DNA of 64,000 nucleotides from Saccharina japonica (GCA_008828725.1 MEHQ01000140.1:1417897-1481896), one strand, 5' to 3'; numbered from the stretch's first letter, positions 34,151-45,574 are shown. The notes: generated by a model not told the origin, from the sequence alone. Made by a program: numbers and translations.

Positions 34151-34489
34151 ATTCGTGCTTGCTCTTACATAGATAGGTCTATCTATGCCTGGTGCTTGTT
34201 CCCGCCACTTGCGCTCTTTTCTACAGCAGCAGCAGCAGTACTTAAAAAGTTGCACGTGTGACGTCATTTCCGCCGTCATTGAAATCGTTGATTGTTGCTG
34301 CTGCTGTACCAATAGAACAACAGGCAGTATGATATGTGCCGAGTATCATGCACTGCAACCTGCTGCAGCAGTGCGATGTGAGATCCACATTCAAAACAAA
34401 CCGAGCTACAGAGTAGAACAGCAGAGGGGAGAATATCACCATTTTGCTCAATATCTCCGCATCATGAGAGGGATGAGGGTCAAGGATTT

Positions 34490-35593
34490 TCACTGCGGCG
34501 GTAGTCTACGTACACATATACTGCTGCAGTCTACCAAAGTACCAGCAGGATCATGTATAATCATGTGATCATGCTCCACAGCAAAATTATCGACAGGGAC
34601 GGGCGGAAGGCTGGCTGGAGAGCAAACGCAAACACAAAACGCAAAACGGTGGGTGGCCGCACCTTCCAAGCTCCGACGTGTAGCCCTCAGAAGATATCTC
34701 CCCTCTCCCCCCCCCCCGCCCCCCCTGTCCTTCCCAAACCCAACCGACGAGAGTCGATCTGTTCGCCTTCGTTCCGGCCGCCCCTCCCCCTCCTCCTGCT
34801 CCTCCTCCTGCTCCCCTGCATCCTCTTCCTCCAAATCTCGCCCCAGCGAGTCTTGTGATGCTTCCGCGGACCCTTCCTCGCTGACAGAGTCTTCATCCGG
34901 CCAGAACAGCCCAGTGCCTTCGACATCTTCCTCCTCAGCGTCATAGTCGAAGTCGTCGGGAAACTCGTTGTACGGGTCGCTTCCGCGGCCGCCTCCGCCG
35001 CTGTTACCACCCCTGCCCGCGAACCAGGCTCCTCCCCCGCCTCCCCTCGTCCATAGCAGAGCTTGCATGCTGGCGGGCATTGCTGTTGCGGCTAAAGATG
35101 CGGCGGCGGCAGCAGCGGCACTGCGAGGGCGATCGGCGCCCGCCCCCTCGCTGGCGAAGGTAGGGAGGTCTGCGAGCGCTCCTCGCCTTCGGGGACGCCG
35201 ATGCGCACCCTCCCTTGGGACCGGTGATGGCTGTTGTGTAAATTGTGATGATGGTGATCGTGATGATGGAGGTGATGCATCAGCGGGGGATGATGCTGAT
35301 TGCTTCGTGCTCCGAGCTCTCTTCGGCGTTGCCCAGTCGCCGTCGCTTCCCTCGTCTTGAATACCGTCGGGTGAGGGGGTGGCTTGGCCTTCGCTTCTGC
35401 GCTCTATTGCTGCCAATGGTGCTTCTGTCGCTGCGGTTGCGCCCGAGGCGCCCTTTCGTCTGAGGTTAGCAGGAATCGAGTACGAGACACGCGGCGCGAG
35501 CACCGCATTTCGTACGTTGGAGGTACTGTGGATGCTCTTTCCTGTGGTCACAAGCGTTGCTGCAACGACCGCAATTCCGCACTGACCACGCAT
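34490..35593 (-). CDS. Unknown low-complexity acidic protein with N-terminal leader
   Basis: The frame opens further upstream, but ATG 35593 is the best start: it gives a short hydrophobic leader (CGIAVVAATLVTTG) followed by a basic/Ser stretch and LAPRVSYSIP, which could be an organelle-targeting leader. Then come Ser/Pro-rich, Ala-rich and Gly-rich blocks, an acidic block (NEFPDDFDYDAEEEDVEG, about residues 215-235), a Glu/Asp-rich run and a basic end (RYLLRATRRSLE). A donor-like GAAG|GTGCGG ends a probable exon at 34663; otherwise the frame runs 368 codons to 34490. The downstream exon was not found. It is divergently arranged with the pseudouridine synthase 228 bp away. No family recognised; coding status is supported by length and bias. 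Confidence 0.5.
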   Translation of the reverse strand: MRGQCGIAVVAATLVTTGKSIHSTSNVRNAVLAPRVSYSIPANLRRKGASGATAATEAPLAAIERRSEGQATPSPDGIQDEGSDGDWATPKRARSTKQSASSPADASPPSSRSPSSQFTQQPSPVPREGAHRRPRRRGALADLPTFASEGAGADRPRSAAAAAAASLAATAMPASMQALLWTRGGGGGAWFAGRGGNSGGGGRGSDPYNEFPDDFDYDAEEEDVEGTGLFWPDEDSVSEEGSAEASQDSLGRDLEEEDAGEQEEEQEEGEGRPERRRTDRLSSVGFGKDRGGGGGGEGRYLLRATRRSLEGAATHRFAFCVCVCSPASLPPVPVDNFAVEHDHMIIHDPAGTLVDCSSICVRRLPPQ

Positions 35594-35821
35594 GGCTCGG
35601 CAGTGCCGCCTCTCCTCTACGAGCTTGGGGCTCTCTAGCCAAACCGTCGCCTGTGCTGTTTGATGTGTTGCAGGTTGCGGGTGTGTTGGCTCACACAACG
35701 AGCAACGGAACGGGGCCGACCGACCGAAAAAAATATATAGCAGAACGCCTCCAAGACTTGCGGGAACTCCTTTTTCCCCCATCCTCCCAACCGACCACAT
35801 TTTGTCGGTGCTTTGGTGTTG
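35594..35821. promoter_or_regulatory. Divergent intergenic promoter region
   Basis: 228 bp between the start codons of two oppositely transcribed frames. It contains an AT-rich aaaaaaatatatag near 35728-35741, the only TATA-like sequence, and caacacac/tgtgttg elements. It probably serves both genes. Inference from arrangement only. Confidence 0.4.
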
Positions 35822-37615
35822 ATGGTACTTGCTGAGCTTGTGGTGCTGGCTGCTGCTGCCGCCGCCACGTGGTCCAGTCCTACCCAGGCGTTCAATGCGC
35901 AGGGGTGTGTCGGCCGACGTGCTGCACGAAGGGGCACAACTGCCACAGAGAGGCCGTTGTCTTCAACTTCGTTCGTCTCCAACCGAGACAGCCGGGAGTC
36001 TCCTTTCTCCTCGCACCTCAGCATGGCACCTCAGCAACCTCCTGTGGCGGCGAGAGGAAGCACTTCTGCTGCTGCATCGTCGTGCGCGGCGGAGACGACC
36101 TACGTGAACGACCAGCGAACCGTCCACATCGCCACTCGGCAGGCCTGGCTGGAAGACGAGGACGAGGACGAGGTAACGATAAGCGACCTCATCGCGCAAC
36201 AGGCGTCGGTGAGCGCGGACCGCGCGAGAGAGCTCGTGAGGTTCGGAGCGGTGTACATAGGGGAGGTGGTCGAGAGCGGCTGGAAAAACACGGCCAAGAA
36301 GCAACGCCATGGAGAGAGCGGCCGCGGTAGCGATGCCAGCAGAGGAGCAGGAGTGTCCACCGCCGCGGCTGCGAAGATGGCGTCGAAGGGGGCGCAGCAG
36401 GCGCCGTTTCGGGGAACCAGCTTTGAACACATGCGGCTGCGGCGGCTCGGCGCGTGGGAGGCAGAAGCTTACCCCCCCGGCGGCTCCTACCTGCGCGTCC
36501 ACTGCGACCCCCGCACGTTCCCGGTGGCGCAAAGCACGGACTGGGCCGAGCGTATCGTTGCCGCGACGGACGACTACGTGGTCGTGGACAAGCCCGCCGG
36601 GGTACCGAGCGTGCCGACTATCGACAACGCGGTCGAAAACGCTCTCCATCAGGCAGGGCTCGCGGTGGCGAAGGTCTCCCCTCCCCCGCCCCCGCCCGCC
36701 TCCTCCTCCCCCTCCTCCGCTCGTAAAGCTTTGGGCGCTGCGTCGGCGTCGCTCCACGCCGTCTCGCGGCTGGATGTGTGCACGTCGGGTCTCATCATCT
36801 TCGCCCGGAGCAAGACCGCGGCAGCGGCGCTCAACCAGATCTTCCGCGACAGGCAGGTGTCGAAGCGGTACCTCGCGCTCCTCACGCCCGGGCCCGCCCT
36901 GACCCTGGGACAGATGGCGCACTGCTGCCGCTCCAAGGCCCTCGACGGGCAGCGCCGCCCGAGAATATACGCCGAGTACGACGAGGAGCTGCTGGGAGGG
37001 GAGAAGTGGGGCGGCGCTTGGCAGGAGGCGAAGTCGACGGTCCTGCTGTGCGCCCCGGCAACGGGGAGTGCCGCTGCGGCGGCGGTGGCTGACGACCGCG
37101 CGGAGACCGAGGCCACCGCGCGAGCCGCGGAGGCGTCGGCGGAATGTTCGGCGGAGAAGCTGGAGGCGGATCTAGAGGCCGCGCTGAGCTCTATGTCGCT
37201 GGGGGCGGAGGCTGGGGGGGGTTCGGGGTCCGCTGCTGTCGCCGAAGCGGCGGCCGATGCCGGGGAAGAGGTTCCCCTCGCGTCATCCGTGGGGGAAGGT
37301 GCGGGGGCGTCGTTGCCGGCAGGAGAGGCAGATAGCAGCTACCCCGCGCACCTCTGCGCCATGCAGCTGGAGACGGGCCGGACCCATCAGCTGCGCTTGC
37401 AGCTCGCAGCGATGGGCGCGGCGGTAGTCGGGGACACGCGGTACAGGGGGATTGTGGGGCGCGTGCACCAGGGGCTGGCGCAGGACGACAGGACGGACAT
37501 TTTTGGCAAGGAGCCGGAGATGATCGCGCTGCAGGCGGCGCGGATAGAATTTGCGTGGGGGAATGAGTGGGTCGCGTATTCGGCTAAGCGCCCGTCGTGG
37601 GCGTCGGAAGAGTAG
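35822..37615 (+). CDS. RluA-family pseudouridine synthase, probably plastid/organellar (597 aa)
   Basis: Single-exon frame from ATG 35822. An upstream in-frame TTG at 35813 is not needed. Residues 1-27 are a hydrophobic leader ending SSPTQAF, like the ASAFAP-type signal cleavage of stramenopile plastid preproteins, followed by a basic Ser/Thr-rich stretch. An S4-like segment lies near 117-150 (ISDLIAQQASVSADRARELV, AVYIG). The catalytic core has YVVVDKPAGVP near 255, SRLDVCTSGLIIFARS with the nucleophilic Asp at 318, KRYLAL, and ETGRTHQLRLQL near 516-527 followed by VVGDTRY. Enzymes of this family isomerise uridine to pseudouridine in rRNA or tRNA. An Ala/Glu-rich insertion (about 410-510) with no similarity splits the core before the GRTHQ motif. 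The family call is strong; target RNA and compartment are inferred. Confidence 0.92.
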   Translation: MVLAELVVLAAAAAATWSSPTQAFNAQGCVGRRAARRGTTATERPLSSTSFVSNRDSRESPFSSHLSMAPQQPPVAARGSTSAAASSCAAETTYVNDQRTVHIATRQAWLEDEDEDEVTISDLIAQQASVSADRARELVRFGAVYIGEVVESGWKNTAKKQRHGESGRGSDASRGAGVSTAAAAKMASKGAQQAPFRGTSFEHMRLRRLGAWEAEAYPPGGSYLRVHCDPRTFPVAQSTDWAERIVAATDDYVVVDKPAGVPSVPTIDNAVENALHQAGLAVAKVSPPPPPPASSSPSSARKALGAASASLHAVSRLDVCTSGLIIFARSKTAAAALNQIFRDRQVSKRYLALLTPGPALTLGQMAHCCRSKALDGQRRPRIYAEYDEELLGGEKWGGAWQEAKSTVLLCAPATGSAAAAAVADDRAETEATARAAEASAECSAEKLEADLEAALSSMSLGAEAGGGSGSAAVAEAAADAGEEVPLASSVGEGAGASLPAGEADSSYPAHLCAMQLETGRTHQLRLQLAAMGAAVVGDTRYRGIVGRVHQGLAQDDRTDIFGKEPEMIALQAARIEFAWGNEWVAYSAKRPSWASEE

Positions 37616-37853
37616 TAGCATGCATTCGTCTTGATGTTCGGGAGAGGGCGGGGTTGGAGAGTCTTTCTTTTGTTGCTGGTGGAAAGCGTTTGTTTGTGGT
37701 TGCTACCCGCGTGTTCTCTATTACTACTGCTGTAGCGCGTTGTTTGGAAACATCCTGAATGTGTTTTGCGTTTTTTGTGGTTGAATGAGGCTGAAAGAGT
37801 GGCAGGTGAAGTCTGGCACCAAGGGAGGTGGACGTAGAAATCAGCATGCCTGG

Positions 37854-37888
37854 TGGTGGGTGGTGGTGGTGGTGGTGGTGGTGGTGGT
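37854..37888 (+). repeat. (GGT)n microsatellite
   Basis: About 11 tandem ggt units shortly downstream of the pseudouridine synthase gene. Confidence 0.95.
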
Positions 37889-39849
37889 ACTACCAACACT
37901 ATGATTTTAATTTATCGAGTGTTATATGAAACACTATGTACTGCTGGCTTTGCGCGCACCGGCGTGGTGCGTGTATCGTACCTCGTGCGCTCTCCCATGT
38001 GCTCAGCACGGCAAGAGAAAAACGATCGCTGTGGTTGGTTCGCTGATGATGCCGGTATGATATGCATGTCGCTCATGGCGAGCTGGGAGCGGTATGGCCT
38101 CACTTGTCCATCACACTTTCGAACAACAAATTGCGTTGGTCAGCGGCATCCACCCCCGCGATGTCGGGGGGGCTATTGATTGTTGATAGTAAAAGCCGCC
38201 GCGTTTTTTATTGAGTTCAGATGTATTCGGTTTTTTTTCCATGGATCGAAGATTGCGCACGGCGTCAGGTTGCGTCCACGGCATATATACATGTTTTACC
38301 TGGCCCACCACGCCAAAGCTGCCTGTCTTCTCAGTGTATTCCCGCCCCGTGCACTACTGCCCGGAACGACAACGCCCCCTCCTTCCATCACCCCACCGCA
38401 CCAGCCCTTCTTTTTTACTTACACACCAGCTGCAATATTTCGTGGTGCCCGCAGTTTTGTGACCGGTCAATGGATTTTTTTACTTCTGTTGTCGGCGGCG
38501 GGTAAGTAAAAGTAGCGGCCACGTACGGTATTTGGTACCCCCACAGTTTTTTTACGTCTTGGTCAACTTCTTAAAGAGGGTTCTTCTGATTGGTGGGAAA
38601 TCCCTGACGCCTGGTCGAGCGGTGTCAAGACTACGTACCATCCTGTCACGCGTGACCAAAATCGTATCAGGCCCACATGAGCAACAACGGGAGTCAATCG
38701 AGCGAAACAAAACCGCGACGTATTACACGTAGTATTATACGTATAATGAACGGGGCGGTGGTTCCAGTTGCTCAAAAACTACTAACCGTATTTACATGCG
38801 TACGTCGGTGTCTTTTTATGAGGGGGGGGGGGGGGGGCGCTGGTGTGCGAGAGGACCTTACACCACTTTTGGCTTATAGGTTCGAGAACATGATTGGATG
38901 CTGTTTTTTGTTGATGCTGTGACCAGCTTTCTCAACGTAACCCCGACCTCGACCCGTCCCACGCAACGAGTATTAGTACTCCATGGCAGGTTGGTGAACG
39001 CGTTTCTGAAACTGTAGGCGTTCTGTGGCTATGATATGGAGACCTGAGCTTATATAGGAAAGCTATCCGAATCCTCAGCTGTGAAGCGCTTGTGTCCATT
39101 ATCAGCCCTTTTTGTCAAGCCGAGGCCAAGTGGTGGACACTACGTACTGCTGCTGCTGACTCATGCCGCCACCCCATGTCAAGAATCGCCGAGGGCCACA
39201 TCATCCAGCTTTCGCCTCGCAGGGAGTGTAAAAAAAGGGATATAATTATGCTGTGACTCTAGACAGTAGTGGTGTGAAGCTATATACGCTCTCACTATTA
39301 CTACCATAAACGGAAAAGTCCCCCGGAGTGTTTTTCTCGTCTACTGCTCGCCCCTTCAACAGTTTGTACTGCACTCCAATAAGTTAATGTACTATTAGTA
39401 CCTACTGTGCCTACTGTACGATTTCTCGGGTGGCTAATATGAGGACCTCTATACCTCTCGCCCCCCTCCAAAAAAAAATGAATGACAAAATGCACAGCTA
39501 GTACACGCACCCCCGATGCGCATTCCCATGGAAATGGACATACAACGAACGATACGAAGTACATGTTCTTGAGTTTGCATACTGTAAAACACAAGTAAAT
39601 GATAATTTAAACATATTGGGCAGTTCCTCACAGCTTTGCGGAATCCCACCCGCGTGCGTCGGTCAGAAAGTTTCACACATCGATCGGATAGATCATGTAC
39701 AGATAGATCATTTAAAGATCATCTACTGAAGATCCTAGTCTGCCGGTAGCAGATGATGTGCAGGATCTGCACCTCGTACAGATCCAACGAAACAAGAAAC
39801 ATGTCCTAAATCATGCAGGTTGTACAGCTCCCACCCGGCCACATGAGCT

Positions 39850-39938
39850 AGATCATACAGATTATACAGACCATACAGCTCATACAGATCATACAGATCA
39901 TACAGATCATACAGATCATACAGATCATACAGATCAGG
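39850..39938. repeat. 9-bp satellite (atcatacag)n, opposite orientation
   Basis: About 10 units of atcatacag, the exact reverse complement of the ctgtatgat unit at 2818-2965. Flanked by degenerate agatcat-containing DNA from 39688. Confidence 0.9.
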
Positions 39939-41830
39939 AATCTGTCTGCCCTCGAAGATCTAGAAAATGAAAGTAGGAATCGATTATCTGTCCGAGATAT
40001 GCGTGGAGTTTTTTTTAGCCCAGGAGAGTACCCCCCAGGGTTTATTTACAAGGCTCAAGTTACTGTTGAATGGCTAACCATTACCGTATAACTCAAGACC
40101 GGTGCTACACGATAGGGGAGTCATGTTCAGAAAAAACAAAAACAAAAACCAGCTGCGCCCAGAGCTACTCGGCCGAGCGACTAATCTATCGCTTTGCACG
40201 GTCTGAATCTTCTTTTGTGCCTTTGGTTTGGCGACCTATGATATGCATTCACCGCCATGGGGATCGTTTGTTGCACTGCGCCCACAAAATATTTCGGAAA
40301 ACTCCATTTTCGAGTGAGGTTTCGGAGCCACTCACCCGGATGGCCTATATACGTACGATACTAGTGAACATGGGGGGTAGCAGCACCCAGTCTTAACCCA
40401 GGGTACGCTTTTGGGGGGAAAAAAATGGTTACGTAGAGCAACACCACGGTACGTAGGGTGTGGCGGCTTACTATTTTCTTAGCTCCCTCTCGCAGGAGGA
40501 GAGCTCTCAGTATCTCACCCCAACCATGACTGCGAAGAAGGGTTGTCCGCCCAACCCGATCAACATGTTGTAGCACCTACATACACCAGTAATCCTAAAA
40601 CAAAATGTACTGGTACGAGCAAAATGATCATTCTAACCAATGTCATAGTTTACCCACTTGAGAAGCTCAACCGGTCCCAGTGACAAAATATCGCCACAGA
40701 AGGAAAAAAACTAACTGCAATCCCCTATCTACCGTTGGAGGACTCGTTAGCCGTCACTCAATCCAGGGTGAGCCTTACACGAAACAGCGGGGGGAACAAA
40801 AAACGATGGACGAAGAAGCGTTTATACGGCGCACACACACGCACACGTGACCTGCAGTCGAGGCATCTCCGTTACCGGATTTTCTTTGGGGAGCAGGACG
40901 TGCCAACGGCAAAAGAGAGAGAGAGAGCGGTTTTTGTTTAATACATATTAAGTCGAGGTGCAAAAGTTAAAAAGCCGACGGGGGTGTTGAACCTTATATC
41001 ATGCCGTACCCATCGGTCAGTCGGCCGTCAATACCGTCGGTAGAGGGGGGGGGGGGGTCGAGGCTTGGGGGAGTCTACTTTACAAGTCGCCTTAGGATAA
41101 GAGATTTGCCAGCGGAGCGGGGTCGGATTGTTCACTGTTTTCGCGATTGTGCGGTCTAGGAAGCACCTCTTGTTGGCATTAAGGCAAGGGCGTAGACCAA
41201 ACCCAACCTCTAACCCTAACCCCAACCTGGAGCCAAAACGGGTCAGAAACGGGCCAGAAACGCGGTTGCGCTGCGTTCAACTTTATTTTGTTTTATAAGT
41301 ATTGCTACCTACGAATCACGATTTACCTCCCTCTGACTCTATTTATTTAATTCGCCATCTTACAATGTGTACAGTAGCGTGAGTGTCACTAACCAAAACC
41401 ATGAAAAAATCACAGAAAATCCAGACCGGGAAAAAAGCAAAAGCGTGGTGAAGCGATATTGCCAACAACTAAAATCTCCGAAAGCTATACTTTTTTACCT
41501 CCCTGCTCTCCTGGTCCTACCCCCTTCAACCGCAAGGGCGGAACCCTTCTCCCCAAACACCCCCGAAGAGGCATCGAACGCCAACGATCTGTCCATATAG
41601 GTATATTATGGAGACAAAATCCCGGAAAATTACGCCCTGGAAGGCGGTGTCAGAACTACTGGTTCGGGGGCTGGGTGTTGACCTTTGATAACTTTCGGCA
41701 CCCAGATGGTCTTTGTTTTTTTCCTGGACGGGTCATCTCGGCCTGGCCTTCACACGTGGAGGCTGCTTGCTGTTGGAGTTGTATTTTGCTGCTGTTGCTT
41801 GTGGTTTGTTCGTTGTTCGCTGGTGTTGTC

Positions 41831-41959
41831 GATGCCCCCCCGTATTGTGAGATACGGGAACCGAAAAGCCAAGAAACGTGCAAGGAATCCGGCGGTCGAC
41901 AAAGAGGCGGCGGCGGCCTGGGGGGTGGGGGTTGGGGGGTCCGTTGAAGGCTGTCAAGG
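41831..41959 (+). CDS. Possible first exon of an unknown basic protein (doubtful)
   Basis: ATG at 41831 opens MPPRIVRYGNRKAKKRARNP, a basic N-terminus resembling a nuclear-localisation stretch, then an Ala/Gly segment. It ends at CAAG|GTAAGA, a strong donor. No convincing second exon was found. The alternative is chance. Confidence 0.22.
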
Positions 41960-42944
41960 TAAGACCGTTTTCCTCTGGCGAAATTAACTTAAAGTTCCCG
42001 GACAAACCTACTGCAATACCTTCCAAGAAACGTGTCTTGCTCGGTGGAGAGGTACGGACACCAGTCTCGAGAAACTCGGCACAAATGCTCAAGATACCAC
42101 CTTGATGACCATCGTTCCGTACGACACAGGGTCTAAAGCAACGCTAAATATACATAATCCAGCAGCAGTAGCAGTAGCAGTAGTAGTAGCAGTAGTGATA
42201 GTACAATTTTCCTCGTCGTGGACACAAATGGCGATCCCGCCTCGCCCCTCGTCCTCTTCCAGCGTCGCTAACCCATTGCTCGCGAGCTCCTCCTGGCTAT
42301 GAGAGAGAGTATTTGAGGACATCTTGGCTGTCGGTAAGCGGTAGGCTCGATTCAAGGCCGGGAGCTACATAGTCCGTTTCAATGGGTCTTCATGTCCCCG
42401 CCCGCTCGTGTCACGCTCTGCCGTCGCCTGCGGGGAGCGAAGCAGACGGGGGGATATTTTAAGGGGTGGGACGTTTTAAGGCGTACTGGTACTGGTATAT
42501 ATCGGTCGTCACACGTGTGCCTGGTTGGCTTATCTTCGCGGCATGCGGACGTGATGAGCTCAGCGATATAGTGGCCACACGTATGCTGAATTCGCTCCAA
42601 CAAAAAAAAAGCGAATCGCTCTGACCGCCACAAGTTTGGGCACATCTGGCGCGGCCAATCCCCCAGCGTGTTGGAAAAGGGCGCACAGCATCGGACACAG
42701 ATCATCCCCAATCCCCATTTCATGATATACTGTAGACCTTTCAGATAGCACCATACATAATTATTGTGATTTGTATGATCTACCTCAAACCTTAAGTTGC
42801 CGAGTGAGAGCCGTGGTACATGTCAGTCTGCGTGATCTAGCAACATGTTTTCTCCCTCTTGAGCTGGATTGGATCTGCGCTAGAATGAGGGAAGAAAGGG
42901 CTGGAGCCTTCTCGCGAAAAAAAATGCAAGGCACGAACCGTAGT

Positions 42945-43475
42945 GGGGAGGGGGGGGGGGGGGGGGTGGGTTACTCATGTTGTGCACGGCCGTAGTCATA
43001 TGACCATAGACCTCGCATCCCTACAATGCCGGGACGGAGCGCGTTGGGTTTTCACCAACCAGGCAGACATTGCTTGCACGCAAGTCCGCGAAACGCAGTG
43101 GGGTATTCGGGGCGAGTCGCATGGAGGGTGAGCTGCATCCTGCTAAGAACCGCCTCTGAGGCGGACTTGCATATGGACGACAGCTTCAATGAGTTAATTT
43201 AATTTCTGGTGTGGCCACTTCCGGAGACAGCAATGGGTTTTACTATGTAACTGCCTCGCGGACGCCTTACCATATTAACACTACGTGGTACGACCATTCC
43301 CCTTGTGCGGAGCAAAGGTTCTCCACCCCGCACAAATGATCTACTCGACCGCCAGCTTTGGTGACCGCCAAAAAAAATAACAAAAAAAACGGCACCCTGG
43401 TTGTCGAGCTCACGCAGCGAGTGGCGTGTTTTACAGCGTCGTTGCCAACCGACGCCAACCCAACCTATAAATATA
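42945..43475 (+). repeat. G-tract repeat, long copy (~530 bp)
   Basis: G-run (42949-42966), then the conserved head (cgtagtcatatgaccatag, tacaatgccgggacggagc, gttgggttttcaccaacc), then a long body: gcatggagggtgagctgcat, aagaaccgcctctgaggcgg, gacgacagcttcaatgagtt, ggtacgaccattccccttgt, cgaccgccagctttggtgac, aacccaacctataaatatat. The body is shared almost base for base with 52189-52700. Confidence 0.9.
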
Positions 43476-45271
43476 TCATAGTGGGGAGGGGGGATAAGAG
43501 AGTCTGCTTAGTGACCCCGAATCTGAGTTTCCCCTAGGATGGAGAGAGGGAGAAGGGCGAAGATAATGAATACGATGAACAAAAAAAAACACTAACATAC
43601 AGATCCTGAACAAACATATCATAAACAGCAGGTTAGGATCCAGATTATCTACTGCTGTAGATAGTGATTTGTCCCATGTGGGAAATGGTGTCCTAGGGAG
43701 ACATACTGTCGAGGGGGGCAATAGTAAACAGGACCAAATATTGTTAGTAAAAAGACGGTAATAACATAGGGTTATGTGTGTACCGTGTAGGTCCTATTTA
43801 CTATGGTCCCCCGTAATATCATTAAAATTTTTTTGATAGGGGTAGCATTTGTTTCGGCCAAAACAGTTCTGACCTTAAGACACACTCTCCTGAACTTGAG
43901 AGGAACTACCCGATATCGTTGCCTCTATAACAGTGCCTCTACAATGCGACAGGAGGGGTAGTTTTGTATCCCAGGCGTTTCTGACTGAGCACAGCGCATA
44001 CGCGGGCCATGCCTCTATAGTGCGGTAGGCGTTTCTGACTGACTATCAGTATACCCAATAAGGCATATGCCTTGTAAGGCAAGGCATGCCTTTTATCGTT
44101 GGAACACCATTTGTGTTTTACATGTTATATTCGTTGTATACCTATAGGCCATCGTGTTACCGCCGTTTAGTATCCCGGAACCGTACCTATAACACCGTGC
44201 TGTGAGACCCTGAATTTTTTTGTTCAAACGCCGATCATCTCGACTGTGGCTATCCACCGTCAGTCCCCAACACCCGGCGAAATCGTTATCCGACGCCGCC
44301 CTTAAAACTTATGAAACGCCCTCCGTGGAACAGCAGCAAGCAGTCTCTCACGGTATTTACATTATATCCACCGACAATTGACCACTTTGTTTGCCTTAAA
44401 GCCGGAGAAACAGACGCCCCTCTCTCCTTGGGGGGAGGGGGGGGGGGTGGGGGGGCAGATCGATTATCGCAACAACCAAAAAGCTTACGAGTACTCGTAC
44501 GAGCTGAAAGTGGCAAAATCTATCGCTTGGCAACGTCTATTTGTTTTATTAATAGGACTATCATGTCGTAGCGCGTAGAAAGGTTGGTCGGGCTTCGCGA
44601 CCAAATTTGTTCGAAGTTATGTTTCGGGTGAGATGCTGGGCTCCTCCTCATGTGAGGAGCTCAGACAATACTATGGGTCGTTCTTATCGAGCAGTTTCTT
44701 TTCCATAATTTCCAATATTTTTTTCCAAAGAAAAAGGAAATCTTGGACATCTTGGAATTTTTTTTAGAGGGCAAAATGTTTGGAGGCTTCACGTTCCAAG
44801 ATACGTAGCGTACCCCCCCCCCCCCGGACGAATGAGAGTGCAAACGCCAAGCGGCGGTGCGTCCACATGGAAAGGTCTCGACTACTTACTCGACTACATA
44901 CGCAGATCTTTCGGAAGTCAGCCGCTATTTTTGTTTTGTGCCGCCCCCTTTTTTGGGAGAAAGTCGACTTTGAAAATCATCTCGGGATGTCATTTTGGCT
45001 ATGTACAGAGGCAGCGGCTGGATTTGATCTAAAGCATTCCTGCGGCTCCGGCGATTCTCATGTCTTACACACAGTTGTGATGCACCAGGTAACAACAGGT
45101 AAAGGCAAATCGGATTTCGTACTCACGCCTCTCGATGACATCTGGCCCCTCCCTTTTTGTCGAGACGAGAGTGGGAGTCTTTCGAGAGAGGAATTGTCGT
45201 GGACGTCTTCACGGAGGCATTATTCATTCCAAATTTCTAACTTCAAGTTTCGCATTCAAACGCTCCAAGTG
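43476..45271. other. Intergenic, no gene seen
   Basis: Contains a MITE at 43711-43815, a partial duplication with gtaggcgtttctgactgac near 43975-44045, G-run at 44431-44440 and C-run at 44814-44825. Two overlapping open frames at 44780-45283 have no domain and no splice support. Confidence 0.5.
43711..43815. mobile_element. TA-cggggg MITE, copy 1
   Basis: About 105 bp; left gagggggg.caatagtaaacaggacc, right ggtcctatttactatggtcccccgta. The ends are inverted repeats; the middle is shared with the copy at 48911 (aaatattgttagt, gtgtgtaccgt). Confidence 0.75.
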
Positions 45272-45574
45272 AAGCTCGCGTAAATCTGCCCGCGCGGGCG
45301 AACTTCCTTAGGTGTGCCCGCATTAAAAATAGAGCCTTTGCAAGCACAACGACCAGGTGGCACACCAAGCAGGCATGCCTCTCGTTAGGGTTAGGGTTAG
45401 GGTTAGAGGTCCGGGTCGGGGTGGTGGCCGCCGTTAGTCGAAGCCAAGAATATGATCACCGTCCGGAACGAATACCTTAGGGTTTCGTGACAAAACCCTA
45501 CCTCAGTAGAAACAACATCATTTTATGCGGGCACGTCTGAGAAGTTCGCCTGCGCGGGCAGATTTACGGCTACT
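45272..45574. mobile_element. Mutator-type MITE containing telomere-like repeats
   Basis: Terminal inverted repeats of about 50 bp: cgtaaatctgcccgcgcggg, cgaacttc, gtgcccgcat at the left, with complements at the right. The element is flanked by an exact 10-bp direct repeat, GCTCCAAGTG, at 45262-45271 and 45575-45584. Long inverted repeats plus a 9-11-bp target duplication are characteristic of the Mutator superfamily. The interior, about 300 bp with no open frame, carries four tandem ttaggg units (45386-45410) and gtccgggtcggggtgg. Confidence 0.8.

Larger units (their letters stand above)
29820..34489. other. Intergenic / upstream of coiled-coil gene, no gene seen
   Basis: No convincing exon. 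Contents: (aatc)n at 29941-30245, a direct repeat at 31182-31300 / 31751-31882 (cagcacaccca, gtgtccgtgccgattcttcatccta), the satellite-bearing element at 32326-32735, and a tgcttatgtttg minisatellite at 34070-34150. The missing 5' exon of the coiled-coil gene may lie in the first part. Confidence 0.5.
37616..42944. other. Intergenic, mostly repeats, no confident gene
   Basis: Holds (ggt)n at 37854-37888, a G-run at 38822-38837, the 9-bp satellite at 39850-39938, a G-run at 41047-41057, a telomere-like ctctaaccctaacccc at 41207-41223 and two doubtful exons (41831-41959 +, about 42285-42180 -). Nothing else is supported. Confidence 0.45.

Noticed and set aside
36309-36902. Alternative long frames on both strands over the pseudouridine synthase
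   Set aside because: They are GC-rich shadows. Only the 35822 frame carries family motifs.
42180-42320. Minus-strand exon-like frame (EELASNGLATLEEDEGRGG)
   Set aside because: It has a fair acceptor and composition but no partner exon, and the continuation is a (ctg/cta)n tract. Too weak to list as a gene.
44780-45283. 167-codon plus-strand frame next to the Mutator-type MITE
   Set aside because: No domain, two overlapping frames of equal quality, and no splice support.
45386-45410. Chromosome end or telomere
   Set aside because: Only four ttaggg units, enclosed in a Mutator-type element with unique DNA on both sides.
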